Below, piece by piece: positions 47,101 to 55,900 of a DNA stretch of 64,000 nucleotides. Where the stretch lies: the NCBI GenBank assembly GCA_017642695.1, contig JAEPQD010000001.1, positions 2,117,701 to 2,181,700 on the forward strand. The letters run 5' to 3'. This DNA is from Parvibaculum sp. GTDB taxonomy: Bacteria; Pseudomonadota; Alphaproteobacteria; Parvibaculales; Parvibaculaceae. Positions within the stretch are counted from its first letter, which is position 1, and every line of letters begins with the position of its first letter. The notes beneath the pieces are model-generated. The model was not told the origin of the DNA. It worked only from the letters and a program-made list of their open reading frames with translations, and made no database searches. Made by a program: the position numbers and the translations under genes.

Positions 47101-47916
47101 GACGGCCGTTGCCGGTTGTGCCGAAACCGTGAAGGCGCCCGCGCCCGAAAGCGACACGGCATCGGCGCCGAGCGTCAGCCCCCCGGTGCCCGTATTGTCG
47201 ATCGTGAAAGTCCGCGTGAAAGGCCCGAGCCCCACATCGCCCGCGAAGACAGTGTGGTCCGTCAGGCTCGGCGTGTCGTCTCCGTTGGTGATCGACACGC
47301 CGTTGCCGGTGACGTCGATTTCCCCCTCGATGGTGTCGAGCGAAGCGGATGTGATCGTGGCGCCCGTGGCACTGATCGAATAGACGACAGTCATGCGGCG
47401 GTTGGAAATGCCTGGCGCGGCAGGCGATACGGCATCCCATTCGAGGACCGCCGTGAGTTCGGTATCGAGCGGCCCCGTCATGCCGCTGCAGGAACTGCCG
47501 GACACATCGCCATTGCCGTCGCCGAAATCGCAGAAGCCAAACCCGGCGAAGAAGCCGCCAGCGCTTGACACGTACCGGATCGCCTTGCCGCGCCCGAGTC
47601 CGAAGTTGGGTTCGAGAGAGAACCTGACGTCGCCGGCCCCCGCGGAAGCTGAGCCGCCTATTTCACAGCTTCCTGCGGAATGGTCGTAATAGACGGTCGC
47701 GGGCGTCGGGTGGGTAACGCTCTCCGGCCCGCCGGCGCAGGCGGCCGCCTGCACATCGGAAAAGGCGGCGAAGCCGACATTCGCGGTGATGAGGGTGGCC
47801 GCGAACAGGATGAGGGTGGCGAGCCACCGCCCGGCAGAGCCTCTCGCCGAGGCCCATTTCCCGCCGGAACGCTTGAATCTCGATTGACCGGATGAATGGC
47901 ACTCATTCATCGTCAT
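44194..47916 (-). CDS. Large autotransporter with choice-of-anchor-D repeats
   Basis: 1240 aa, predicted surface protein. A long signal region (about 1-58: charged n-region, core LATLILFAATLITANVGF) leads to a unique Cys-containing domain (60-200) and three or more repeats of about 120 aa with EIEVSGNG, ITSGD, RTFTIANTG, ADAVTLSG and EAPYTFAIQGTG, the choice-of-anchor-D (ASPM/HYDIN-like) beta-sandwich. One fibronectin-like unit (TVSGNGATTTGSFEFGTTT) lies between repeats. The C-terminal ~270 residues are a type V autotransporter beta-barrel (IWVEGTIAGFND, IGADQLI). The last residue is Asn, not the usual Phe/Trp. ATG 47910 is an alternative start. Passenger function is unknown, possibly adhesion. 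Confidence 0.85.
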   Translation of the reverse strand: MTMNECHSSGQSRFKRSGGKWASARGSAGRWLATLILFAATLITANVGFAAFSDVQAAACAGGPESVTHPTPATVYYDHSAGSCEIGGSASAGAGDVRFSLEPNFGLGRGKAIRYVSSAGGFFAGFGFCDFGDGNGDVSGSSCSGMTGPLDTELTAVLEWDAVSPAAPGISNRRMTVVYSISATGATITSASLDTIEGEIDVTGNGVSITNGDDTPSLTDHTVFAGDVGLGPFTRTFTIDNTGTGGLTLGADAVSLSGAGAFTVSAQPATAVAASGSTTFSIDFTPVETGEQVATVTIANSDADEAPFTFDISGDPRGPTGGTLRDSVLNVVIANNDLTPDTADGTDFGDREIAAGALTRTFEIRANGFGASIFGADAVSLTGSSAFSVSDQLPLQADPDGFAEAQATFDISFDPSAAGVQTATVTINSNIPGMDPQVFAIQGTGTDASASAPTVTTDAATLVTSTSVQLNATVSGNGATTTGSFEFGTTTAYGTTLPTTLNDSGDDVAVALAHGGLTPGTTYHYRMVATNAEGTTNGDDATFTTLAAPAPEIEVSGNGTEIASGDVTPATTDHTEFNNAEVAGVFQNRTFTIANTGDALLTLGADAVTLSGANAADFTVLLQPATTVAASSSTFFIIRFDPSAAGVRTASVSIANDDDDEAPYTFAIQGTGVVLVPEIEVSGNGVEITSGDATPSSTDDTDFGSADQTTGLVSRSFTIANTGTSPLILDADAVTLTGSGDFTVTSQPSTGIGAGGSTTFTIAFDPSGLGVRTATVSIANNDDDEAPYTFAIQGTGVDGGSITLVLNVSGPDTSADFSSPTAELNTSLTTSGGTASIAISNVSPGTHSVSAAGLAGAGYGFTSIGCDDGDSSGDTATATATIVLGAGETMTCTFAATETRDATSTLIADFLGARNTFLLANQPRANRGKNRFGAGGGQSGGTASAFGLTGTIPLPVDASFNGSDLSFASSYASPGPSGLNAGDEAAAPERTIWVEGTIAGFNDANADGRFGVVYIGADQLIAPNILLGALVQYDWFSHEADKGNAEVSGEGWMAGPYATFRLNENFFADIRAAWGKSRNDISPTGTYEDSFDTTRWLVSGALTGSYVREPWTVEPTVSLSYIRETQESYTDSLSVVIPEQTVSQGEVRAGPRLSYAHALDSGARLTPSVSFEGAYTFGNDGLTSSGSLAREVQGLRGRIGFGLDIATRDGVSLSIASHYDGIGTSAELYGLSLEISMALN
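45542..45942 (-). repeat. Tandem domain repeat at DNA level inside the autotransporter
   Basis: Two 29-bp identical tracts (45542-45570 and 45914-45942) are 372 bp apart, the period of one choice-of-anchor-D unit (124 codons). They encode the DDEAPYTFAI end of each repeat. Recent duplication or gene conversion between repeats is likely. Confidence 0.7.
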
Positions 47917-47985
47917 GATGTCCCCCAACACCTGTGCGCCGATTACCTTGATAAAAACGGCGCTTTTCCTAGTGCTGAAGAGTAG

Positions 47986-48024
47986 ATCGCGATAGATTAT
48001 GGGATGGAAATTCAATCTCGCGAT
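47986..48024. promoter_or_regulatory. Inverted repeat between autotransporter and LysR genes
   Basis: Left arm ATCGCGATAGATT (47986-47998) and right arm AATCTCGCGAT (48014-48024) pair except for a 2-nt gap in the right arm, around a 15-nt centre. It ends 25 nt before the LysR start. Layout fits a LysR-type operator controlling both divergent genes (inference). Confidence 0.55.
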
Positions 48025-48048
48025 GGGATACATTCAAGGTGTGAATGA

Positions 48049-48978
48049 ATGAAGCTCGACCTCAATCTCCTGCAGGTCTTCGACGCGGTCTATGACGCCG
48101 GCGGCATCACGGCGGCGGCCGAGCGGCTGGGCCTCACCCAGCCTGCGATCAGCAATGCGCTGAAGCGGCTGCGCGAGCATCTCGGCGATCCGTTGTTCGA
48201 GCGGGTGGGAAAGAGCTTTGTGCCCACCCCCGAGGCGCATCGCCTCGCACCGGTCATCCACGCCGCGCTGAAGTCGATAGAGCAGGCCGTGTCGCTCGCC
48301 GACGGTTTCGATCCCGCGAAGAGCGACCGCACTTTCTCCATGATCATGCCCGACGCCATCGAGCCGCTCTTTCTGAACGACCTGCTGCAACGGACCTTCC
48401 GGCAAAGCCCCCGCATCCGCATCGACGTGCATCCCTTCTTCGGAACGGACTTCAACCAGGCGCTGCTTTCGAAGACGCAGGATCTCGGCTTCTCCGTTCT
48501 GCCCAACAGCGACGACAAGCTGAACTCCGTCTATCTCGTCGACGACGAAGCCTGCCTCGCCGTCCGGGCGGATCATCCCGTCTATGGCAACAGGGATGAA
48601 TTCACGCTCGAGGACATGGGCAAGGTCGGGCTCGTTTCCATCGCTGCGGAACTGCGCGCGCAAACCCATCTCGAACACGAGATCAGGGCGCGCGGCGTCG
48701 AGCGCCATATCGTCGGCACCGTCACCCGCATGTGGTCGATCCCCTATATCGTCGCCTCGACGGATCTCGCGGGCGCCATGTCGCGGCGCATGGCCGAGAC
48801 CTTCGCGGACAGGCTGAACCTCAAGCTCTTCCGCCCGCCCATGCAGCGTCCGGTTCACCACTGGTATATGGTCTGGCACAAGGACCACGACGCCGACCCC
48901 GCCCACCGCTGGCTCCGCAACCGCGTCCTCGAAATCTTCGCCCGCTATAAACCGCTGGACCTCGACAAGGCGGGGTAG
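48049..48978 (+). CDS. LysR family transcriptional regulator
   Basis: 309 aa. The N-terminal winged helix-turn-helix (LNLLQVFDAVYDAGGITAAAE, LTQPAISNALKRLREHLGDP; about 4-65) is followed by a PBP2-like effector domain (about 90-300). The segment MIMPDAIEPLFLN and a C-terminal HHWYMVWHKDHDADPAHRWLR place it in the NodD/LinR/NahR-like group, which respond to small aromatic or amphipathic ligands. AAGGTG lies 8 nt before ATG 48049. It is divergent from the autotransporter. Confidence 0.93.
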   Translation: MKLDLNLLQVFDAVYDAGGITAAAERLGLTQPAISNALKRLREHLGDPLFERVGKSFVPTPEAHRLAPVIHAALKSIEQAVSLADGFDPAKSDRTFSMIMPDAIEPLFLNDLLQRTFRQSPRIRIDVHPFFGTDFNQALLSKTQDLGFSVLPNSDDKLNSVYLVDDEACLAVRADHPVYGNRDEFTLEDMGKVGLVSIAAELRAQTHLEHEIRARGVERHIVGTVTRMWSIPYIVASTDLAGAMSRRMAETFADRLNLKLFRPPMQRPVHHWYMVWHKDHDADPAHRWLRNRVLEIFARYKPLDLDKAG

Positions 48979-49320
48979 GCGGCCGTCTCGAAACGGCACA
49001 AGAAATGAGCGCGTTCGGCACACTGCGGGACACTCGCCGCGACACTTCCCGGTGAGCGTCCGCGAGAGGCGGAATGCGTATTCGTACCTTTCCCGTCTCC
49101 TCGCCGGACTGCCGTCCGGTCTCCCGGCTTCGGGGATAATGCGCGCCGCGACGTCCCGGACGCTGGTTGTGACGTTTCAATGACGGTTCGATGACATCTG
49201 CCGGCAGCCCATCGAAAAGCCCGCAAATCCGCCCATCGGAATTCGCAACGGTACCGTAACGAAAAAGGCCGGAGGAATGCCTCCGGCCTCTTCGAATTTC
49301 TGCTGGATGCCTTGCCCGGC
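48979..49320. other. 342-bp intergenic region after LysR
   Basis: Holds a hairpin CCGGAC-TGCC-GTCCGG (49104-49119) with no T-run, and at the far end the terminator of the convergent bactofilin gene. No coding frame is supported. Confidence 0.4.
49262..49288 (-). terminator. Terminator for bactofilin / M23 operon
   Basis: Read on the minus strand, GGCCGGAGG-CATT-CCTCCGGCC is a perfect 9-bp stem followed by five T. It lies 32 nt after the bactofilin stop. Confidence 0.9.
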
Positions 49321-49926
49321 TTACTGCGCGGCCGGGCGCTTCACCACCACGCCGCCATCGTTCACCACCACCGGGCTGTCATTGCCGGCTGCGGGGCGGG
49401 GCGTCGCGCGCGGGCCGTCGCCGAGGCTCGGGCCGCTCGATGCGGGCGCGGCCGGGCGCGGGGCAGTGCCGCTGTTGCGGGCCGCCGAAGTGCTCGACTG
49501 GCTGATCGGGTCGTCCGAATGGCGGCAGTTTCCTTCGAAAAACGCGCCGGTTTCGACGGCCAGCGCTTCGTGAAGGATGTCGCCTTCGACATGACAGGTC
49601 GAGGAAAGCTGCACCCGTCGTCCGCGGATCGTGCCGATCACGCGGCCGCGAATGACGATGTCTTCCGCCACCACTTCGCCTGTGATCGAGGCTTTCTCGC
49701 CGATCGTCAGCGACTGGCTGCGGATATCGCCTTCCACCGTGCCGTCGATCTGGATGTCGCCGGTCGCCGTCAGATTGCCATGCACCACCAGGTCGCCGGA
49801 GATGATCGAGGGCGCCGTGCGGGCGCTGCTCGGTCGTCGTCCGCCACTGTTCGCCGGTGCGGATATCGGAGCGGCGGCTGTCGCCGTCGCCTTGTCGGAC
49901 TCTTTATCCTTGCTTCGCGAAAACAT
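49321..49926 (-). CDS. Bactofilin (polymer-forming cytoskeletal protein)
   Basis: 201 aa. A disordered N-terminus (1-38) is followed by the central bactofilin beta-helix (about 39-145; IISGDLVVHGNLTATGDIQI, GTVEGDIRS, VIGTIRGRRVQLSSTCHVEG) and a Pro/Ser/Ala-rich tail. It polymerises without nucleotide and localises cell-wall enzymes. ATG 49926 lies 23 nt inside the 3' end of the upstream M23 peptidase gene, so the two are translationally coupled. This matches the bactofilin-LmdC module of stalked alphaproteobacteria. Confidence 0.93.
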   Translation of the reverse strand: MFSRSKDKESDKATATAAAPISAPANSGGRRPSSARTAPSIISGDLVVHGNLTATGDIQIDGTVEGDIRSQSLTIGEKASITGEVVAEDIVIRGRVIGTIRGRRVQLSSTCHVEGDILHEALAVETGAFFEGNCRHSDDPISQSSTSAARNSGTAPRPAAPASSGPSLGDGPRATPRPAAGNDSPVVVNDGGVVVKRPAAQ

Positions 49927-51283
49927 AATGCCCTGCCTCGATGAACTTGGAGGGGTTACGAACGACACCGTCGAACCAGACCTCGTAGTGAAGATGAGGG
50001 CCGCTGCTACGTCCAGATGACCCCACTTTGCCTATGACCTCACGGAATGCAATTTTCTGGCCAGTCTTGACGGTCATTTTGCCAAGATGACCATAGCGCG
50101 TGCGGAAGCCGTTGCCGTGGTCGATTTCGATAATGCGGCCATAGCCGCCCTTCCAGCCGGCGAAAGTCACCGTACCGGCGCCGGGCGCATAGACGGGCGC
50201 TCCGTAGTAGGACCCCATGTCTTCGCCCGAATGGAAGGCCATGCGCCCGTTGAAGGGGTCACGCCGCGGCCCGAAGCTGCTCGTCTTGCGGTAGCTGACG
50301 AGCGGTTCGGCAAGAGGCATTCTTGCAATGGAATCCTCAAGATCAGCCATCTTCTTGAGGTTTTGGCTTACCCGGAAAAGTTGCTTCGCAAAGGCGCTTT
50401 CGTCGCCCCCGCCGGCCAGCGCGTCGCCGGCCGCGAGATCGATGAAGGGTCCGCCCTGCGCTTCGCGCCGGTCGCTGCCGCGCTCCAGAAGGTCGTCCGG
50501 ATCGATCACCTTGGTCATGGAAATGATCGACTTCAGCTCGCGGACCCGCCGGTCGGTGATCTCTTCCACATTGTTGATCAGGCCCTGCTGGGCGTTGTCG
50601 AGCCAGGCAAGCCGGGCATCGATCTGGGAAACGGCGGCATTCGGGCTTTCGTCGTTGCCCGCCAGGCCCGCCACGTCGATCAGCGCGCCTTCGTCCGGTC
50701 CCTCGATGATGAAGCGGTCGAGTTCGGCTGTCTGCTGCGGGCGGGCGGTCGTGTGGACGACATCCGGGCCCTCGGTGGCGCCGTCGACGCGCATCAGCAC
50801 GGTATTGCCGTCGCTGCCGGCGTCGGTTTCCTGGCCTTTCAGCGTCGCCGCATAGCGCCGCCGCATCGTGTCGAGCACCGAGCCGGCCGTCTGGCGCTGG
50901 CTCATAAGTGTCGAGAGTTGCTTGTGTTTTTCCTCAAGCTGCCGGGTCGTTGCGAGGAAGCGCTCCTCGGTGATGACCAGCTGTCCGTTGAGTTCGTCAT
51001 AGGCCGACTGAAGCTGAGCCATCCGCTCCTCGTAGGCGGATTGCATCTTCACATAGCGCCGGTCCTTCGACGCGATGATCTGTTCCTTGAAGACGACGTT
51101 GACGGACGCGAACGCGATCCAGCTCAGGAACGCGAAAGCGATCACCGCGAACGCCGATTGCGTCAGCGGCGACAGCGAAATGAACTGAACATGTCCGTGG
51201 CTGCGGATATAGATCTGCCGCTCCACATACATGTGCCGCACAAAATTGCGGAATCTGTCGGCCCAGCCCTGCCGTTGGTGCAT
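49904..51283 (-). CDS. M23 family peptidase (LmdC-like), bactofilin partner
   Basis: 459-aa membrane-bound peptidoglycan endopeptidase. Short cytoplasmic N-terminus, one helix (about 47-70; SAFAVIAFAFLSWIAF), a periplasmic coiled coil (about 75-140), and a C-terminal LytM/M23 domain with HSGEDMG (first His/Asp ligands), GNGFRTRYGHL and HLHYEVW (HxH). All zinc ligands appear intact, so it should be active. A bactofilin-interacting cytoplasmic tail is expected at the N-terminus, by analogy with LmdC. ATG 51283 has GAGGGG just upstream. Confidence 0.93.
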   Translation of the reverse strand: MHQRQGWADRFRNFVRHMYVERQIYIRSHGHVQFISLSPLTQSAFAVIAFAFLSWIAFASVNVVFKEQIIASKDRRYVKMQSAYEERMAQLQSAYDELNGQLVITEERFLATTRQLEEKHKQLSTLMSQRQTAGSVLDTMRRRYAATLKGQETDAGSDGNTVLMRVDGATEGPDVVHTTARPQQTAELDRFIIEGPDEGALIDVAGLAGNDESPNAAVSQIDARLAWLDNAQQGLINNVEEITDRRVRELKSIISMTKVIDPDDLLERGSDRREAQGGPFIDLAAGDALAGGGDESAFAKQLFRVSQNLKKMADLEDSIARMPLAEPLVSYRKTSSFGPRRDPFNGRMAFHSGEDMGSYYGAPVYAPGAGTVTFAGWKGGYGRIIEIDHGNGFRTRYGHLGKMTVKTGQKIAFREVIGKVGSSGRSSGPHLHYEVWFDGVVRNPSKFIEAGHYVFAKQG

Positions 51284-51414
51284 GCCCCTCAATGCCCCTT
51301 AGCCCCCTTAATGTATGCCGTTATCTCACCCCGAATTGGCACAGGATGACAACATACTCGCGTAGAGTTTTGATGTTAATGGTTAATATAAATTCACCAT
51401 ATCTTGGAAAAATG

Positions 51415-52227
51415 TCATCGGCGGTTGAGCGGGACCGCCAGTGGTTCATAGAAGCCGGGCGGGAGACCGGCCGCATGGCGCGCGGCGCAATTGAAAGGAG
51501 GCTTCAATGCGCCTCTGAAATGCCGTCGCACCAGGGCGTGAAAGGCAGCTTCCGGTTCGATTCCCGCTTCGCCGCAAAGGAAGTTGAACCAGCGCGTGCC
51601 CGCGCCGACATGGCGCTGTTCCTCCGTGTAGATCGTTTCAAGGACCGCCGCGCTCTCATGGTCACCGGCGTCCGTCAGCCTGCCGATCATCTGGGGCGTG
51701 ACGTCGAGGCCGCGCGCCTCCAGGACCATCGGCACGACGGCGAGCCGGGCAAGGAGGTCGTGCCGCGTTTCCTCCGCCGCCTGCCAGAGTCCGTCATGAG
51801 CAGGCAGGTCGCCATAGGTTGCACCGTGGGCGGAGAGCCTCGCTTGCAGCATCGCGAAATGCCGTGCCTCGTCGTCGCCGACACCGACCCAGTCGTCGAA
51901 GAATTCCCTCGGCATCGCCGCGCCAGCGAACCGGCCTGCGAGATCGAAGGCGAGGTCGATGGCGTTCAGTTCGATATGTGCGAGCGAGTGGAGGAGGGCA
52001 ACTCTTCCGCGCTCTCCCTTGAAACTTCGGCGCGGCATATCGCGCGGAAGCCGGAGGTCCGGGCGCTGCGGGCGGTTCGGCCGGTCGGGCATGGCGACGT
52101 CGGCGCCGAGCGAAAGCGCCCCGCCGCGCCATGCGGCGGCCACCTCTCGTGCGAGCCGCGCCTTGCCGTCGGCATCGCCGCAGAGAAGAACCTCGCGCGC
52201 CGCCAGGGCGAGTGAGCTCGCCTCCAT
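51415..52227 (-). CDS. DUF455 family ferritin-like protein
   Basis: 270 aa. Contains Glu/His pairs spaced as in ferritin-like metal proteins: HSLAHIELNAIDLAFD, DDEARHFAMLQARL, and TIYTEEQRHVGAGTRWF (E-x2-H twice). The DUF455 family is uncharacterised, related in fold to MiaE-type and other diiron oxidases. No signal or membrane segment. It is 5 nt downstream of bcp, so the two form an operon, which would fit an oxidative-stress setting. Confidence 0.88.
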   Translation of the reverse strand: MEASSLALAAREVLLCGDADGKARLAREVAAAWRGGALSLGADVAMPDRPNRPQRPDLRLPRDMPRRSFKGERGRVALLHSLAHIELNAIDLAFDLAGRFAGAAMPREFFDDWVGVGDDEARHFAMLQARLSAHGATYGDLPAHDGLWQAAEETRHDLLARLAVVPMVLEARGLDVTPQMIGRLTDAGDHESAAVLETIYTEEQRHVGAGTRWFNFLCGEAGIEPEAAFHALVRRHFRGALKPPFNCAARHAAGLPPGFYEPLAVPLNRR

Positions 52228-52232
52228 TGGTG

Positions 52233-52754
52233 TCAGAGCTCCTTCGCGGCGGCGAGCACTTCCTCTGCGTGACCGTTCACCTTGACCTTGGGCCAGACTT
52301 TCCGCACCACGCCCTTCTCGTCGAGCAGGAAGGTTGTGCGGGTGATGCCCATGAACTTCCGCCCATAGAGGCTCTTCTCACCCCAGACGCCATAGGCTTC
52401 GAGCATCTTCCCGTCCTCGTCGGAGAGAAGCCGGACGGTGAGGTTATGCTTGTCGCGAAACTTGCAGTGCTTCTCGATCGAGTCCTTCGAAACACCGAGG
52501 ACGACAGTGCCGGCCGCGTCGAACTTCTTCTTGAGCGCGCTGAAGGCAATGCCCTCCGTCGTGCAGCCGGGCGTATCGTCCTTCGGATAGAAGTAAATGA
52601 CGGCTTTCTTGCCCGCGAGCGACTTCAGCGAGACGGTCGAACCGTCGTCCGCGGGAAGCGAGAAGGCGGGCGCCTTCTTGCCTTCGGGGGGAAGCGTGCT
52701 TTCCGCCGCCTTGGTCTTGCTCGCAGTTTTGGGTTTCGCCGGGGTCTTGCTCAT
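52233..52754 (-). CDS. bcp: Thioredoxin-dependent peroxiredoxin, Bcp/PrxQ type
   Basis: Reduces hydrogen and organic peroxides. 173 aa. Peroxidatic C64 in KDDTPGCTTEG; the usual PrxQ resolving Cys five residues later is absent (Gly), while C97 (KHCKFRD) could act instead. A Lys/Ala/Pro-rich N-terminal extension (1-24) precedes the fold. Operon with the DUF455 gene. Confidence 0.94.
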   Translation of the reverse strand: MSKTPAKPKTASKTKAAESTLPPEGKKAPAFSLPADDGSTVSLKSLAGKKAVIYFYPKDDTPGCTTEGIAFSALKKKFDAAGTVVLGVSKDSIEKHCKFRDKHNLTVRLLSDEDGKMLEAYGVWGEKSLYGRKFMGITRTTFLLDEKGVVRKVWPKVKVNGHAEEVLAAAKEL

Positions 52755-52943
52755 CGCTGGCCTCCTGTCCGTGTTCGCGCCTTGATAACACGACGGGATG
52801 CCGGCCCGCCGCCGTTAATGTTGATGTGAGGAAGGAAAGGCGCCGGACCCAATTTTGCAGACTTGGAGGCGGGCAGGGGATAAAAGTCCCCTGACTCGCT
52901 TTCGCCGCAATTCTGCGTTTTCCATAGCGGCCAGCGTGAGGAG

Positions 52944-55900
52944 TTGACGTATTTCTTGATCCGCCGGACCAGTAAAATAGCGTTGGAAATAGTCGGTGTT
53001 GCCGTCGCGGTGACGGCCGTGCTTCTGGCCGTGCTGGCGTGGCGGCTCTCGGCCGGCCCGGTTTCGGTCTCCATCCTTAACCAGATGATCGAAGATGCCG
53101 CCCGGCCTTCGCTCCAGGGTGGCGATCTCACTATTGGCGACACGATCCTCATCTGGGCCGCTGAGGAGCGCGAACTGTCGCTGCGTCTCTCCGATGTCCA
53201 GCTTGAGGGGGCAGACGGCAATGAAATAGCCAGGGTGCCACAGCTTGCCTTCGAGTTGAGCGTGCCGGCGCTCTTTCGAGGGATGCTCGCGCCCACGTCG
53301 ATCGATCTCTATGGCGTGAGCGCAACCTTGCTCCGCCGGCCTGACACCGGCATCACGCTTGCTCTGGCGGCAGCCGGTGAAACGCCGCAGTCGGACACGT
53401 CGTTCGTCGGCCCCATGCTTGAAGCTTTGCTCGACGAGAACGACCGTTCCTCGCCGCTCGGCTATCTTTCCCGTTTCGGCATCAAGCAGGCGAGGCTCTA
53501 CTTCGTTGACGAAGTCAACAACGTCAGCTTCGAGGCGCCCACCGCCAACGTTGTCATCTTCCGTGGCGATGGCGGCATCGCGGGCATGCTGAATGCGGAC
53601 TTCGCCGTTGCGGATACGAAGGCACATCTCGAACTGAACGGCTTCCTGCCCGCCAGCGCCGATGCTGCACGAATTGATGTTTCGGCCTCCGACGTCGTAC
53701 CGGCTGCGCTTGCGCGTGTCTCTCCGGCGTTCGAGGACTATGCGATCTTCGATGCGCCGCTTTTTGCGCAAGGGGAGATTTCGATCAAACGCGACGGCTC
53801 GCTCAAATCGGCACGGCTGAAGCTGCAATCGGGAACCGGTCAGATCAATCTGCCCGAACCGTGGAACGCCTCCATTCCGCTCGAAAAGGCGCAGGGCACG
53901 GTCGATATCGACGGTGAGGCCCGTCAGGTCGCCGTCAGGGAACTGGCATTCAAAGCCGGTCCGCACGAGGCGGCCGTCTCAGGGAATATCGTCTACAGGA
54001 TGGGAGAGGGGCTCAACATCGCGGGCGCCTCCGTCGATCTGACTGCGGACAGCATTCACACCGAAGTTCCCGGGTTCTTCGAAGGTCCGGTCGATCTCGA
54101 GAAGCTTCATGTCGACGCCGACTTCGATTTCGATGCGTTGACGGCGAAGATCGACGATCTCTTCATTGGAACGGAAGGTGGCGGCATTCGGCTTTCGGGC
54201 AGCGTCGCCGACGCGGAGCGTTCGCCCGTCGTCGATGTGTCCGGTGTCATCGAGCCGCTGCCGTTCGACGCTTTCACCGCGATCTGGCCACTGCCGCTGG
54301 CGAAGGGCGCTCGTGAATGGGTCGGCAAGAACCTCACGGGCGGCACGCTCGCGGGCGGCACCTTCGATATCGATCTCGCCGGCGGCATGATTGCCGATGC
54401 GGCGGACCATGTTCCGATCCCAAGGGAGCGGCTCCGTTTCGAATTCTTTGCGAACGGTCAGACGATGAAATATCTCGGCGAACTGCCGCCGATGGAAAAT
54501 CTCGACGCACGCGGCCTGATTGAAGGCAACCGGTTCGATGCCTGGATATCCTCTGCCGTCATCAAGCAGGAAGGACGTGGCGATATCGCAGTCAGCGAAG
54601 GGCATTTCTATGCCGATCAACTCGCGACCAAGGGCGCCCCGGGTCATATCCGCTTCACGGTCGCTGGAGCGACAGCCGACATTCTCACCGTTCTGGACAG
54701 AGAACCGCTCAAGTTGATGAGCCAGTTCGGTCTTGATCCGCAAACCGTTGCTGGGTCGGGCCGCCTGACCGGCGCTCTGTCCTTGCCGCTGATCAAGGGC
54801 GTCAAGATGGACGACGTGGAATTCTCGGGCACGGGGCACGCTGAAGATGTCGCCATTCCCGGCATTCAGGAAAACCTGTCCGTTACGTCCGGTTCGCTCG
54901 ACGTCGACGTGACGAGGGCGGGTCTCAAAGCCAGCGGGCCGATCGTCCTCAACAATGCAGCCGAACTTGATCTTGAATGGCAGGAACACTTCAGCCGCAG
55001 CGTTTCGCCGAGGTCCACTTATCGGCTGAAGGGCCCACTGGACGAAGCGGGCCGGGAGGCCTTGGGACTCAAACTCGATGAATATGTCGAGGGCGTGACT
55101 GTGATCGACGCTACGCTTATGGGCGACGGCCGCAGCGTGAACCGTGGCTCCATCCGGGCGGACCTCGCGGGTGCCGTCGCGAAATTCACCGATGCGGGCT
55201 GGTCGAAGCCAGCAGGAGTGCCTGCTGCCGTGGCGTTTGATCTCGCCATGCTCGAGCAGGGCGGTTACAGAATTTCCGATTTCGTTCTCCTCGGCGACGA
55301 AATCGAAACAAGAGGCACATTTACGTTGGCCGACGGCGGACGGCTGATTGCCGCCGATTTCCCGGTCGTGAAGCTCGGAGAGCACAACGACTTCATTTTC
55401 AGGGCAGGACCGTCTGAGAATGCTGCGCTGGCGATGAAGATCACCGGACGGCGTTTCGATGCCCGGGGCGTGCTCAGCGACTTCCTTTCCGGCGGCGGAG
55501 ATGAAGGAGCGGCTCAGGATGGCGAGACGCTGACGGTTCCAGATCTTCTTACCGAGGAAATTGCGGACGACCCGCTTCGGCGAACCACACTGACAGCGGA
55601 TATCGAGCAAGCGGCAGGTCATCACGATACGTCGTTCAACGGCGTCACGGTTCAACTGGTGCAGGTCGATGGCCGCACCTGGTCAATGCATATTTCTGCA
55701 ACGGATGAAGGCGGCGCGCCGGTAACGGTAAACATTGGACCGGACGGTAACGGCGTACGCACGCTTGCTGTGTCCTCGACCGACGCAGGGGCGATTTTCC
55801 GCGCGCTGGATTTCACGCGCAGCATCCGGGGAGGGGCGCTCAAGGCCGTCGGAACGTATGACGACACGGCACCCGGCTCACCTCTGTCCGGTATGTTGAG

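Noticed and set aside
45676..47568. 630-codon open frame opposite the autotransporter
   Set aside because: An antisense shadow with Arg/Gly-rich translation; its repeats simply mirror the sense-strand domain repeats.
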